A DNA stretch of 44,245 nt from JBNKWA01 sp050299555. GTDB taxonomy: Bacteria > Pseudomonadota > Alphaproteobacteria > Rhodobacterales > Rhodobacteraceae. Position 1 is the stretch's first letter; the number at the start of each line of letters is the position of its first letter. The notes beneath the pieces were generated by a model. It had not been told where the DNA came from. It did no database searches and saw nothing but the letters and a program-made list of their open reading frames with translations. The stretch lies in NCBI GenBank assembly GCA_050299555.1, contig JBNKWA010000075.1:1-44245 (forward strand), given 5' to 3'. Positions 32,880 through 42,407 of the stretch are shown here, one piece after another. Position numbers and translations under genes: made by a program.

Positions 32880-34910
32880 ATGGCTGACCTTTGGTCGAGC
32901 TGGAAGGACGATGGATTCAAAGACGTTACGCCTTATGTCCACTGGTGGAAGGCGGTGGATGGAAAGGACCTATTCGGCCCCAGCGCCGTGCTGTTCGAAA
33001 TTTTGCGAATCAAACCGTTCGACGTTCCGCGCGGAGAGGCCGAGACGGAGGACAAACTAGACGGCCGGAAAACGGCCAAGCCGCTTCCGGGCTATGCCAC
33101 CGAGGTGCCGGTTCCCGCCGGCAGCATCAACCAGGACTGGCCCACCGTGAAAGACTGGCTGCCAACGGACAAAGACCTGCCACACGATATCCCCGAAGAT
33201 ACGGTCATCGTCGGCATCATCGACACCGGCATCGCGCTCGGCCACCGAAGGTTCCGCCGCGCCGACGGTCGCACCCGCTTCATTTCGGCGTGGCAGCAGA
33301 CAGCCACGTATGATCAGGGCCCTAAGCAGCCGCTGCCCTTCGGCCACGAGCTGTTCGCCAAGGACATCGACGAACTGCTCTGGCAGCACAGCGGTCGGCC
33401 GAAGAACGGGCGGGCCAAGCTCTACGACCGCTGGCTCGACGAAGAGGCCTTCAACCGGGCGGCGCGGCTTGTGGAGCCGCACCGGCTTCTCGGTCACCGC
33501 GATCTCGATCATGCCTGGGCGCATGGCACCCATGTGCTGGACCTTGCCACCGGGTTCGACCCCGACACGACCGATGCCGAGGTGCTGGAGAGGCGCCGGA
33601 TCATCGCCGTCAACCTGCCGCCGCAGGCGCTTCATGGCGGGGCGGGCAACTTCCTCGGCTATTTCGCCTATTTCGCCGCGCAACGCATCGTCGATGTGGC
33701 AGACAGGTTGTGGGAAAGGAACAATCCCAAGCCCCAACCCGGCATCGCCAAGGGTTATCCGATCGTCCTGAACTTCTCCTACGGAATGCATGCCGGCCCC
33801 AAGGACGGTACCATGGATCTCGAGGTCGGGCTGGCCGAGCTGATCCGCGAACGTGTTGACAAAGGGAAGTCCCCGATCCGGTTGGTCATGCCGGCGGGCA
33901 ACGAGAACGTCGAGCGCGGGGCCGCCACCGAGGTGGTTGCCCCCGGAAACTCTCTCGAGGTTCCATGGGCGATGATGCCAGCCGACCAGTCCTCGAACTA
34001 TGTCGAGGTCTGGTTCCGCGGCCAGCCCGACAATGTCGATGTGTGGGTGACGCCGCCGGGCCAGGACCCCAAGATGGTGCCGTCGCTCGAGTTGGGCAAA
34101 TACACCGATCTCGGCGACCCCGTCTACGCGCGCGTCTACTGCCTGTCTCACGGGGACAAGATCCAACTGGTGGTCTGCGTGGCACCCAGTCTGTCGCATC
34201 GCGACATCCCCATCGCACCCGCTGGCTTGTGGTCGCTGAAGGTGAAGGTCGCGGGCAGTCTCCCCTTGAGGCTCTCGTTCTATGTCCAATCCGACCAGTC
34301 GCTCGTCTCTCATGGGCTGACCGGACTGCAGTCCTTTTTCGACCATCGCGATTACAGGACCCATCTGGAGAACGGCCGGTTGCTCGACAGCTTCACCTAC
34401 GATCCGTCGAATGGAACACCGTCAGATCTCGAGGGCGGGCAGGGGCCAGTGACGCGCAAGGGCACGCACAATGCGATCGCTTCCGCTGAAGGTGTCAGCG
34501 CCATCGGCGGCTATCGCCTGACCGACGGCGAGCCGGCGATCTATTCGTCAACCGCCAGCGGGATTCAAGGCTATCCCGGCCGTCCCACGATCACGGCGAT
34601 CTATCCGTCCGATGACGCGCCCTCGCATTTCGGGTTGCTCGCGGCCGGCTCGCGCGACGGGTCGGCGGCCGCCGCGCACGGTACGAGCGTGAGCACGGCC
34701 CTGGCGACTCGCGACATCGTGGAGGCGGTGGCCGGGTGGGGCCATGATCCCAATACCTATCTGGGCGACGAAGCCTGGGTTCGGGGCCAGGCCAACGGAT
34801 ACGCAAGGCCAAGCCATTATGGCGACGTGGCGCCGTTGAAGGGCGGGGCGGGGCATCTGCCGATGCCCGAGGGCGCGAAGCGGCGGGTTTCCCGCTGCGG
34901 GGAGTATTGA
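32880..34910 (+). CDS. Subtilisin-like serine peptidase (S8 family), no signal peptide
   Basis: A 676-residue protein with a complete S8 catalytic set: D115 (VGIIDTGIAL), H215 (AHGTHVLDLATG), oxyanion N341 (MPAGNEN) and S603 (AHGTSVSTALATR). The His-Asn gap is normal, but ~260 residues separate Asn from Ser, where a beta-rich insert (NYVEVWFRGQPDNVDVWVTPPGQDP to LRLSFYVQSDQS) resembles a jelly-roll or pre-peptidase-like domain. The N-terminal ~105 residues (MADLWSSWKDDGFKDVTPYVHWWKAVDGKDLFGPSAVLFEIL) carry no signal peptide, so the enzyme appears cytoplasmic, which is unusual for S8. Target unknown. It ends in RRVSRCGEY, followed by a terminator. It is co-transcribed with the PAP2-like protein. 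Confidence 0.87.
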   Translation: MADLWSSWKDDGFKDVTPYVHWWKAVDGKDLFGPSAVLFEILRIKPFDVPRGEAETEDKLDGRKTAKPLPGYATEVPVPAGSINQDWPTVKDWLPTDKDLPHDIPEDTVIVGIIDTGIALGHRRFRRADGRTRFISAWQQTATYDQGPKQPLPFGHELFAKDIDELLWQHSGRPKNGRAKLYDRWLDEEAFNRAARLVEPHRLLGHRDLDHAWAHGTHVLDLATGFDPDTTDAEVLERRRIIAVNLPPQALHGGAGNFLGYFAYFAAQRIVDVADRLWERNNPKPQPGIAKGYPIVLNFSYGMHAGPKDGTMDLEVGLAELIRERVDKGKSPIRLVMPAGNENVERGAATEVVAPGNSLEVPWAMMPADQSSNYVEVWFRGQPDNVDVWVTPPGQDPKMVPSLELGKYTDLGDPVYARVYCLSHGDKIQLVVCVAPSLSHRDIPIAPAGLWSLKVKVAGSLPLRLSFYVQSDQSLVSHGLTGLQSFFDHRDYRTHLENGRLLDSFTYDPSNGTPSDLEGGQGPVTRKGTHNAIASAEGVSAIGGYRLTDGEPAIYSSTASGIQGYPGRPTITAIYPSDDAPSHFGLLAAGSRDGSAAAAHGTSVSTALATRDIVEAVAGWGHDPNTYLGDEAWVRGQANGYARPSHYGDVAPLKGGAGHLPMPEGAKRRVSRCGEY

Positions 34911-34939
34911 GGCGATCCACTAGGTGATTCCTGAAGTGC

Positions 34940-34972
34940 GAGGCGCGGCCCAGACCGGGCCGCGCCTCTTTC
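34940..34972 (+). terminator. Intrinsic terminator after the peptidase gene
   Basis: A 12-bp GC-rich stem (34940-34951 GAGGCGCGGCCC with 34957-34968) closes a five-base loop and is followed by TTTCGTT. It lies 30 nt past the stop at 34910 and points with the haloperoxidase-peptidase operon. Confidence 0.75.
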
Positions 34973-34984
34973 GTTCCGGGTAGT

Positions 34985-35008
34985 GCCGCGCCGGTCGCCC
35001 GGCGCGGC
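34985..35008 (-). terminator. Hairpin past the end of the small secreted protein gene
   Basis: GCCGCGCCGG (34985-34994) and CCGGCGCGGC (34999-35008) pair perfectly across TCGC, 8 nt past the stop of the minus-strand gene at 35017. No T-run follows, so it would be a weak or factor-dependent end. Confidence 0.35.
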
Positions 35009-35016
35009 TTGGTCCG

Positions 35017-35421
35017 CTACTCCTGCCACAGCGCGCAGCCGGCGCCGCCGGCGTCGATGGCGCAGCGCGACGGCCCCACCGTTACCGTCACCGGCTGGTC
35101 CACGGCAGCGGCATGCAGCGTCACCGTCTCCTTGCCCTTCAGGTTCAGGCAGGTGCCGCCGGTGAGCTGACGCTGGAAGCCGTCGGAGGCGACGCCCGCG
35201 ATATGGCCCGGCCTGTGCTGGTAGCTGGTGGTTTCGGTGCGCAGCAGGATCGGGCTGCCGGTCCCCGCCGCGTCCTCGACCGCGACGCAGACGATGCCCG
35301 GCTTCGCCTCCTGATGGATCAGCCTGCCCGGCGCGCCGGGCTGCAGCGTGACCGACGTGACCTCGGCCGCGGCCAGGCCCGGAATGGCGGCCATCGCCGC
35401 CAGCATGATGATGCGTTTCAT
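35017..35421 (-). CDS. Small secreted protein, unrecognised
   Basis: A 134-residue protein with a clear signal peptide (MKRIIMLAAMAAIPGLAAAE, cleavage after residue 19). The mature chain is beta-rich with four cysteines (GIVCVAV, GGTCLNL, SRCAID, GAGCALW), likely two disulfides, and ends CALWQE. The ATG at 35421 follows AGAGGGG. I know no family for it. It lies 129 nt downstream of the transglutaminase operon on the same strand, with AT-rich sequence (TTAATTCG) between, so it probably has its own promoter. Confidence 0.75.
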   Translation of the reverse strand: MKRIIMLAAMAAIPGLAAAEVTSVTLQPGAPGRLIHQEAKPGIVCVAVEDAAGTGSPILLRTETTSYQHRPGHIAGVASDGFQRQLTGGTCLNLKGKETVTLHAAAVDQPVTVTVGPSRCAIDAGGAGCALWQE

Positions 35422-35550
35422 GGCACAAGTCCCCTCTGTTGCAATGTGCACCTGAGAGGATATCGGCCGAGCCCGGTGCACGCGCCGGTGGAGCACGCGA
35501 TTCACGAATTAATCACGCTGCAATGGTCGGGCCACGGCGCGCCGAAGCGG

Positions 35551-36432
35551 TCAGGCCACGGCGACCACGTCCACCTTGTGCTGGGTCATGTGCTCGCCGA
35601 CGCTGCGCAGCGCCCCCTTGACCGGCGCCACGTCGGAATAGTCGCGTCCGGTGGCGACGATGATGTGGTCGTCGCCGGCCAGCATGTCGTTGGTGGGGTC
35701 GATCTGCAGCCAGCCGGCCTCGGCGCCGCACCAGGCCTTGACCCAGGCGTGCATAGCATCGGAACCTTCCAGTCGGGCCCGGCCGGGTGGCGGGATGGTG
35801 CGGATAAGGCCGCTGACATAGCCCGCCGGGATACCGATGCCGCGCAGGGCGGCGATCATGATGTGGGAGAAGTCCTGGCACACGCCACGTCGCCGCCGGA
35901 ACGCCTCGATCGGCCGGGTGGCAACTTCGGTCGCCTCGGGATCGAAGGTCATCTCGTGGTGAAGCGCCGACGCGATGGCCCGGACCACGGCCGTGGCCGA
36001 CATCCCGGCGCTGGCGTGGGCTTCGGCGAAGGCGGTGATCTCGGGGTCGGGCCGCACCCGTTCGGACGTGCCGAGGTAATGGTGCGGCGCCAAGGGGTCG
36101 AGGCTGTGCACGGCGATGATGTCATCGGACAGTCCGGCAAGGTCCGGCGACAAGTCCAGCGGCACCGCCTCGGTCTCGCGCCGGACCCGGCCCGAGAAGC
36201 GGAACCGGATCTCGTCCAGACGGCTCTCGTAGACCATCTCGGTAATGGCATTGCCGAAGAAATCCCGGGTATCGCGGCGGTAGTCGGGCCTGGGGTCGGC
36301 CTCGAGCAGGCCCGAGACGAGCTGCTGCCCGGGCAGCGTCGCCGGTAACAGCCGCAGCATGTGGCGACTGGCAGCGGCCGGGTTGTCATAGTCGTAGGTG
36401 ACGGTCACCGCGATATCGTAGGTGGTGGGCAT
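35551..36432 (-). CDS. Transglutaminase-like cysteine peptidase family protein
   Basis: A 293-residue protein with the bacterial transglutaminase N-terminal domain (YDIAVTVTYDYDNPAAASRHMLRLLP, residues 1-100) and a core with the catalytic triad C185 (RRGVCQDFSHIM), H228 (DAMHAWVKAW) and D245 (QIDPTND). Cytoplasmic. It begins 1 nt after the stop of the ATP-grasp/alpha-E gene and is the third gene of that operon. In this family's conserved neighbourhoods a proteasome-like peptidase often comes next; none is seen here. Confidence 0.92.
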   Translation of the reverse strand: MPTTYDIAVTVTYDYDNPAAASRHMLRLLPATLPGQQLVSGLLEADPRPDYRRDTRDFFGNAITEMVYESRLDEIRFRFSGRVRRETEAVPLDLSPDLAGLSDDIIAVHSLDPLAPHHYLGTSERVRPDPEITAFAEAHASAGMSATAVVRAIASALHHEMTFDPEATEVATRPIEAFRRRRGVCQDFSHIMIAALRGIGIPAGYVSGLIRTIPPPGRARLEGSDAMHAWVKAWCGAEAGWLQIDPTNDMLAGDDHIIVATGRDYSDVAPVKGALRSVGEHMTQHKVDVVAVA

Positions 36433-36433
36433 G

Positions 36434-38836
36434 TCAGGCCAGATACAGGGTTGAAAGATCGTCGGAAATTGCCGCGATCTCGTCTTGCATGGCAACCAGC
36501 CGTGCCGTCGTCACATCAGCCGGCATCGCCACCGACAGGGCGCTGTGCAGCTGCATGATCCGGCGCGACGGCACCGACATCTGGCCGTTGACGCGGGCCC
36601 GGGGCAGAAGCGCGTCCTGCTCCTGCAGGGTGGCCATCTGGAACAGCATCGAACGCGGGTTGCTGCCGTCAAGCGCCAGCAGGTCGATCACCGTGTCGCG
36701 GTTGGTCTCGACCGAATAGCGGCGGCGGTGGCTCATCACGCTGTCGCCCACCTCCACCGCCAGATCGTAGCCGCCCGTGGGCGCGGTCTCGCCTGCAAAG
36801 GCGCCCAGCACGGCGGCGACCCGGTCGGCCCGTTCCAGCGCCCGGCCAATGGTCAGAAAGCGCCAGCCGGTGAAGCGGAACATGTTCTCGTGCACCAGGC
36901 CGGAGAAGCCGGCGAGCTTGCGCAGCAGCACGCTCATGGCGCGGGCGGCATCGTCGCCGGGCTGCACCCGGGTGCGCATCTTGCCCGCCGTGGTGGCGAG
37001 GTCGCCGAGCGCCAGCCAACCATCGGTGGAGAACCGGTCGCGGACCTTGCCGGCGCAATTGAGCGCCGCCTCCAGCGCACCGATCAGTGCGCCAGGCAGC
37101 GGTTCGGCGATGTCGGTGTCGGTCTCGGCCAGGAAGGTCTCCAGCCGGCGCAGCAGCGGATGCCCCGGATCGCCGCTTTCCGACAGCCGCAGGTGATAGG
37201 CGCGCAGCTCGCGCGCGGTGCTTTCGGCCCGCTCCACGTAGCGGCCGAGCCAGAACAGGTTGTCGGCGGCGCGGCTGGGCAGGATCCCGGGCATCCGGCG
37301 CACGAACGGCCCCTCGGCCTGCCGCATCAGGCTGTCGGTGCCGACCGGCTGGTCGCCCACCACCCAGACATCGGCGACCGAGCCGCCGCTCTGCATGGCC
37401 AGTGCGGTGGGGTCGCCACTGCGGCCGATACGGGCATAGCCGCCGGGCATCACCGTCCAGCCGCCGGGCGTGCGGGCGGCGAAAAGCCGGACGGTCATCG
37501 GCCGCGGTGCCAGCCGGCCGTCGATCATCGCCGGCGTGGTCGACAGGGTCACCGCCTCCTGCCCCACCAGATCGGCCCCCTCGGCATCCAGCCAGCGCTC
37601 CACCGATGGCAGGGCGCTGCCGCGGAAATCGCCGCCCAGCACGGTGGTGGCGTCGATCTCGAAGGGCAGCCGGGTCGACATCGCCGGCCCGATCATCATC
37701 CGCGAGATATTGTCGCGCACATAGTCGCGCTCGCGTCGCTGCCCGCACCACCAGGTTGCGATGTTGGGCAACTGCAGCGACTGGCCCAGAAGCTCTTCGG
37801 CAATGTGGGGCAGGAAGGCCAGCAGCGCCCGGGTCTCGAGAATGCCGGAACCCAGCGCATTGACCATGGTCAGCGAGCCTTCGCGCAGCGCCCCGACAAG
37901 ACCCGGTGTGCCGATGGCCGAGTCCTCGGCCAGCTCCAGGGGGTCGGCAAAACGCGAATCGAGCCGCCGCCAGATCACGCTGAGCGGTTCCGGCCCGGCG
38001 ATGGTGCGCACCGTGAGCTGGCCGCGATCCACCTTCAGGTCCTCGCTCTGCACCAGCAGGAAGCCGAGATAGCGGGCGATGTAGGCGTGTTCGAAATAGG
38101 TGTCGGTGTGCTGGCCCGGGGTCAGGATCGCCACCCGCCCCTCGCCGCGCAGGCGCTGTTCGTTCAGGGCGTCGCGGAAGGCGCGGAAAAAGCCTGCCAG
38201 CCGCTCTACGTTGGCCTGCGGGTAAAGGTCGGAGAACACCCGCGAGGTGGCGACCCGGTTCTCCAGCGCGAAGCCGGCCCCTGACGGTGCCTGGGTGCGG
38301 TCGCCCAGCACGAACCAGGTTCCGTCCGGCGAGCGGCCGACCTCGAAGGCGAGGAAGTGGAGGAAATGCCCCGACCGCGGCCGGGTGCCGACGATCGGCC
38401 GCAGCCATTCCGGGCTGCGCGCGATCAGATGCGCCGGCAAGAGGTTGCGGCGGACCAGCTCTCCCGGGCCGTAGAGATCGGCGATCACCTGCTCCAGAAG
38501 CTCGGCGCGCTGCACGATACCTTCCGACAAGGTCCGCCATTCGGCGGCCCCGATCACCACAGGAACATGGCTCAGCGGCCAGGCCCGCATGGTCGAGCCG
38601 CTTTCGGTATGGGCGCGAAAGTAGACGCCGGCATCGTGCAGGTACTGGTCGCCGCGCAGGAACCGGTGGCCGATCTGCGCGGGCGTGCTGCGCGACAGCA
38701 GATCCACCAGCGGCAGCCAGACCGGCCGCAGGCTTCCGTCCGCTTGCATCAGCTCGTCGGCGACGCCGGGCAGGGGGCGATAGTCGGCCAGAAGGCCGGT
38801 CGCCGCGGAATCTGCCATGGGCGACGGGCCGCTCAC
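36434..38836 (-). CDS. Circularly permuted ATP-grasp / alpha-E domain fusion protein
   Basis: An 800-residue fusion. Residues ~30-510 form the circularly permuted ATP-grasp domain (DUF404/407-type; FLRGDQYLHDAGVYFR, LYGPGELVRRNLLPAHLI, FALENRVATSRVFSDLYP, MVNALGSGILETRALLAFLPHIAEELLG). Residues ~516-800 form the all-helical alpha-E domain (MPGILPSRAADNLFWLGRYVERAESTARELRAY). Comparative studies predict peptide-ligase activity that builds or modifies a peptide. The GTG at 38836 abuts the previous stop; ATG at 38818 is an alternative start. Middle gene of the three-gene operon. In many genomes these two domains are separate genes. Confidence 0.92.
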   Translation of the reverse strand: MSGPSPMADSAATGLLADYRPLPGVADELMQADGSLRPVWLPLVDLLSRSTPAQIGHRFLRGDQYLHDAGVYFRAHTESGSTMRAWPLSHVPVVIGAAEWRTLSEGIVQRAELLEQVIADLYGPGELVRRNLLPAHLIARSPEWLRPIVGTRPRSGHFLHFLAFEVGRSPDGTWFVLGDRTQAPSGAGFALENRVATSRVFSDLYPQANVERLAGFFRAFRDALNEQRLRGEGRVAILTPGQHTDTYFEHAYIARYLGFLLVQSEDLKVDRGQLTVRTIAGPEPLSVIWRRLDSRFADPLELAEDSAIGTPGLVGALREGSLTMVNALGSGILETRALLAFLPHIAEELLGQSLQLPNIATWWCGQRRERDYVRDNISRMMIGPAMSTRLPFEIDATTVLGGDFRGSALPSVERWLDAEGADLVGQEAVTLSTTPAMIDGRLAPRPMTVRLFAARTPGGWTVMPGGYARIGRSGDPTALAMQSGGSVADVWVVGDQPVGTDSLMRQAEGPFVRRMPGILPSRAADNLFWLGRYVERAESTARELRAYHLRLSESGDPGHPLLRRLETFLAETDTDIAEPLPGALIGALEAALNCAGKVRDRFSTDGWLALGDLATTAGKMRTRVQPGDDAARAMSVLLRKLAGFSGLVHENMFRFTGWRFLTIGRALERADRVAAVLGAFAGETAPTGGYDLAVEVGDSVMSHRRRYSVETNRDTVIDLLALDGSNPRSMLFQMATLQEQDALLPRARVNGQMSVPSRRIMQLHSALSVAMPADVTTARLVAMQDEIAAISDDLSTLYLA

Positions 38837-41800
38837 CTAGGGCACCGGCGCCCGGCGCAGGTCGAGGGTCATCGGGAATTCCGGATGCGGGCGCTCGGCC
38901 TCGGGCCGCCAGCGGCCGGCGGTGTGGCCCATCTTCTCGAACCGGGCCAGCCGGCGCGCCTCGGCCTCGTTGCCATTGACCGGGAAGGTCTCGTAGTTGC
39001 GCCCGCCCGGATGAGCGACGTGATAGGTGCAGCCGCCCAGCGCCCGCCCCGACCATGTGTCGAAGATGTCGAAGGTCAGCGGTGCGTTGACCGGCAGCGC
39101 CGGGTGCAGCGCCTCGGCCGGCTGCCAGGCCTTGAAGCGGACCCCGCCGACCTGCACGCCGCCGGTTCCGGTCTCGGCCAGCGGCACCTGCCGGCGGTTG
39201 CAGGCGACCACGTAGCGGCTGGGATCGGTGGCGGTCAGCTTGACCTGCATCCGCTCCACCGAGCTGTCGGTATAGCGGACCGTGCCGCCGATGGCGCCGC
39301 GCTCGCCCAGGACGTGCCAGGGCTCCAGCGCCTGCCGCAGTTCCAGATGCACGCCTTCGTATTCCACCTCGCCGCAGAACGGGAAGCGGAACTCGGCCTG
39401 GGCCTCGTACCATTCGGGCCGGAAGGTGAAGCCGTGCCGGTCGAGATCGCCGAGCACGTCGAGGAAATCCGCCCAGACGAAATGCGGCAGCATGAAGCGG
39501 TCGTGCAGCACCGTGCCCCAGCGCACCGGCGCGCCCTTGATCGGCGATTGCCAGAAGCGCACCAGCAGCGCCCGGATCAGCAACTGCTGGGCAAGGCTCA
39601 TCTTCGGGTCCGGCGGCATCTCGAAGCCGCGGAACTCGATCAGCCCCAGCCGCCCGGTGGGGCCGTCGGGCGAGAACAGCTTGTCGATGCAGATCTCGGC
39701 CCGGTGGGTGTTGCCGGTGACGTCGATCAGGATGTTGCGCAGCAGCCGGTCCACCAGCCATGGCGCCGGCATCTGCCCTTCGCCCGGGTCGGGGAACTGC
39801 GAGAGCGCGATCTCGAGCTCGTAGAGCGAATCGTGCCGCGCCTCGTCGATCCGCGGCGCCTGGCTGGTGGGGCCGATGAACAGGCCCGAGAACAGGTAGG
39901 AAAGGCTCGGGTGCCGCTGCCAGTGCAGGATCAGGCTGCGCAAGAGGTCGGGCCGGCGCAGGAACGGCGAGTCGTGCGGCGTCTCGCCGCCCACCACCAC
40001 ATGGTTGCCGCCGCCGGTGCCGGTATGCTTGCCGTCGATCATGAACTTGTCGGCGCCGAGGCGGCACAGCCGCGCCTCCTCATAGACCGCGCGGGTGATG
40101 GAAACGCAGTCCTCCCAGCTATTGGCGGGGTGGATGTTGACCTCCAGCACGCCGGGATCGGGGGCGACGCGGATGACGTTGATGCGCGGGTCGTGCGGCG
40201 GGGCATAACCCTCGATATGGACGGGCAGCCCCATCTCCATTGCCGTCGCCTCGGCGGCGGCCACCAGTTCCAGATAGTCCTCCAGCGCCTCGACCGGCGG
40301 CATGAAGACGCACAGGCGCCCGTCGCGGGGTTCCACCGACAGGGCGGTGCGCACGGTGCTGCCGCCCAGTTCCTGCTCGACGACATCCTGCACCGCGCCG
40401 CCTTCGGTGAACCGTGCCACCGCCTGTTCGCGCCGGTCCTCGGTCACTTCCGGCGCCCCGGCCGGCATCTCGTCGGGTTTGTAGTCGGGCAATGGCCCGC
40501 GCGGCACGCTCGGGTCGGTGATGTAGGTATAGGGGAACTGCGAGGGCGGCACGTAAGGCAGCGTCCCCAGGGGCAGGCGATAGCCCACCGGGCTGTCGCC
40601 GGGCACCAGGAACAGGTGCCCGCGCCGGAGCTTCCACTTCTCCGACCGCCAGCCGGCGGTGGCCTTGGCCTGCCACCGCTGGATCGGCAGGATGAAGCCC
40701 GACGGCTCGGTCAGGCCACGGGCAAAGACCCGGGCGATGCGGTTACGCTCCTCGGGGTCCTTGAGCTTGGAATTCTCCGGCGTCACGTTCTCGGGAAGGT
40801 TGCCTTCCTTGATGATCCACTCCGCCGGGTCCTCGTAGGCGGGGACCACCATGTCGGGCTCGACGCCGAGGCGCCTGGCCATGCCGTTGAGCAGCGTGCC
40901 GGCGCTTTCAACCGTGGCACCGGTCTTGTCGCCTTCCTCGGCGATCAGCTTGGGGTCGCGCCAGATCGGCTTGCCGTCCTTGCGCCAGTAAAGCGAGAAC
41001 GTCCAGCGCGGCAGCGTCTCGCCGGGATACCACTTGCCCTGGCCATAGTGCAGGAACCCGCCGGGGGCGAACCGGTCGCGCAGCCGCCGGATCAGCGTGT
41101 CCGCCAGCCCGCGCTTCATCGGCCCGACGGCGGCGGAGTTCCACTCGTCGCTCTCGAAGTCGTCGATCGAGACGAAGGTCGGCTCGCCGCCCATGGTCAG
41201 GCGCATGTCGCCTTCGGCCATGGCGGTATCGACCTTGTGGCCGAGGGCGTCGAGCACTTCCCAGGAATCTTCCGGAAACGGCTTGGTGATGCGCGGATGT
41301 TCCGACAGCCGCGACACCTGCATGTCGAAGGCGAAATCCACCTCGGCGGGGCTGGCCATGCCGACAATCGGCGCGGCATTGCGGTAATGCGGCGTCGCTG
41401 CCAGCGGGATGTGGCTTTCCCCGGTCAGCAGCCCCGAGGTGGGGTCGAGCCCGATCCAGCCGGCACCCGGCAGATAGACCTCGCACCAGGCGTGCAGGTC
41501 GGTGAAGTCGTGATCGGTGCCCGGCGGCCCGTCGAGGCTGACCAGATCGGGCTTGAGCTGGATCAGGTAGCCCGAAACGAACCGCGCGGCGAGGCCAAGA
41601 TGGCGCAGCACCTGGACCAGAAGCCAGCTTGAATCGCGGCACGATCCCTTGCCGTGACCCAGCGTCTCTTCCGGGGTCTGCACCCCCGGCTCCATGCGGA
41701 TGACATAGCCGACTTCCTGCTGCACCCGGGTGTTGAGCCCGACCAGGAAATCGATGGTGCGGGTGCTCTGGCGCGGGATCGACTCAAGAAACCTGGCCAG

Positions 41801-42178
41801 GAGCGGTCCGGCTGGCTCGGGCTTGCGGTAGATCACCAGGTCGTCGCTCAGCTCCTCGGGGTAGTCGAAGGGCCATTCCTCGGCCGACTCGTCGACGAAG
41901 AAGTCGAACGGGTTGTAGACGGTCATGTCGGCGACCAGGTCGACCTCGATCCTGAGTTCGTTCACCGGCTCGGGGAAGACGAAGCGCGACAGCCAGTTGC
42001 CGTAGGGGTCCTGCTGGTGGTTGACGAAATGCCCCGCCGGGCTGACCTTCAGCGTGTGCGAGATCACCCGCGTGCGGCTGTGCGGCGCCGGCCTGAGCCG
42101 GATCACCTGCGGGCTGAGGGTGACCGGCCGGTCATAACGGTAGTGGGTGAGATGTCGAATGCCTGCAGTGATCGCCAT
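38837..42178 (-). CDS. Transglutaminase-like / DUF2126 putative amidoligase
   Basis: A 1113-residue two-part protein. The first ~290 residues are a transglutaminase domain with C180 (GHGKGSCRDSSWLL), H229 (DLHAWCEVYL) and D245 (GLDPTSG). The rest is DUF2126, predicted to be an amidoligase; conserved stretches include MRLTMGGEPTFVSIDDFESDEWN, FLHYGQGKWYPGE, GGGNHVVVGG and NRRQVPLAE. First gene of the operon with the ATP-grasp/alpha-E fusion and a second transglutaminase; the complex is thought to synthesise and process a peptide or isopeptide whose identity is unknown. The length is normal. A 1091-codon frame on the opposite strand inside it is a GC-bias shadow. Confidence 0.93.
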   Translation of the reverse strand: MAITAGIRHLTHYRYDRPVTLSPQVIRLRPAPHSRTRVISHTLKVSPAGHFVNHQQDPYGNWLSRFVFPEPVNELRIEVDLVADMTVYNPFDFFVDESAEEWPFDYPEELSDDLVIYRKPEPAGPLLARFLESIPRQSTRTIDFLVGLNTRVQQEVGYVIRMEPGVQTPEETLGHGKGSCRDSSWLLVQVLRHLGLAARFVSGYLIQLKPDLVSLDGPPGTDHDFTDLHAWCEVYLPGAGWIGLDPTSGLLTGESHIPLAATPHYRNAAPIVGMASPAEVDFAFDMQVSRLSEHPRITKPFPEDSWEVLDALGHKVDTAMAEGDMRLTMGGEPTFVSIDDFESDEWNSAAVGPMKRGLADTLIRRLRDRFAPGGFLHYGQGKWYPGETLPRWTFSLYWRKDGKPIWRDPKLIAEEGDKTGATVESAGTLLNGMARRLGVEPDMVVPAYEDPAEWIIKEGNLPENVTPENSKLKDPEERNRIARVFARGLTEPSGFILPIQRWQAKATAGWRSEKWKLRRGHLFLVPGDSPVGYRLPLGTLPYVPPSQFPYTYITDPSVPRGPLPDYKPDEMPAGAPEVTEDRREQAVARFTEGGAVQDVVEQELGGSTVRTALSVEPRDGRLCVFMPPVEALEDYLELVAAAEATAMEMGLPVHIEGYAPPHDPRINVIRVAPDPGVLEVNIHPANSWEDCVSITRAVYEEARLCRLGADKFMIDGKHTGTGGGNHVVVGGETPHDSPFLRRPDLLRSLILHWQRHPSLSYLFSGLFIGPTSQAPRIDEARHDSLYELEIALSQFPDPGEGQMPAPWLVDRLLRNILIDVTGNTHRAEICIDKLFSPDGPTGRLGLIEFRGFEMPPDPKMSLAQQLLIRALLVRFWQSPIKGAPVRWGTVLHDRFMLPHFVWADFLDVLGDLDRHGFTFRPEWYEAQAEFRFPFCGEVEYEGVHLELRQALEPWHVLGERGAIGGTVRYTDSSVERMQVKLTATDPSRYVVACNRRQVPLAETGTGGVQVGGVRFKAWQPAEALHPALPVNAPLTFDIFDTWSGRALGGCTYHVAHPGGRNYETFPVNGNEAEARRLARFEKMGHTAGRWRPEAERPHPEFPMTLDLRRAPVP

Positions 42179-42407
42179 GCGCAGCGTCTACCCAATGCTT
42201 GTGTGCGGTGCAGCGATTCCGTTTCACGATTTGCCGCACCTGGCCAGCAAAATGTTAACCAGCTGGGCAAGATCGCGGCAAGGCGGCCCGAACTGCCGCC
42301 CTCGCCACCACTTTGCGCCCGGCGCAGGGCATCTGGTGCGCCACTGCCCGCTCTGGTCATTTCCCCCGCGCCTGACATAGGGTCCGCCGCGTCGTGGCGG
42401 AGGGGGC

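Noticed and set aside
36669..40067. A 1132-codon open frame on the - strand.
   Set aside because: Same strand but a different frame from two recognisable genes; Arg/Ala/Pro/Gly-rich with no domain, again a shadow.
38357..41632. A 1091-codon open frame on the + strand.
   Set aside because: It runs antisense through two clear genes (ATP-grasp/alpha-E and DUF2126), has no ribosome site or recognisable domain, and its His/Arg/Gly/Asp-rich composition is typical of a GC-bias shadow.
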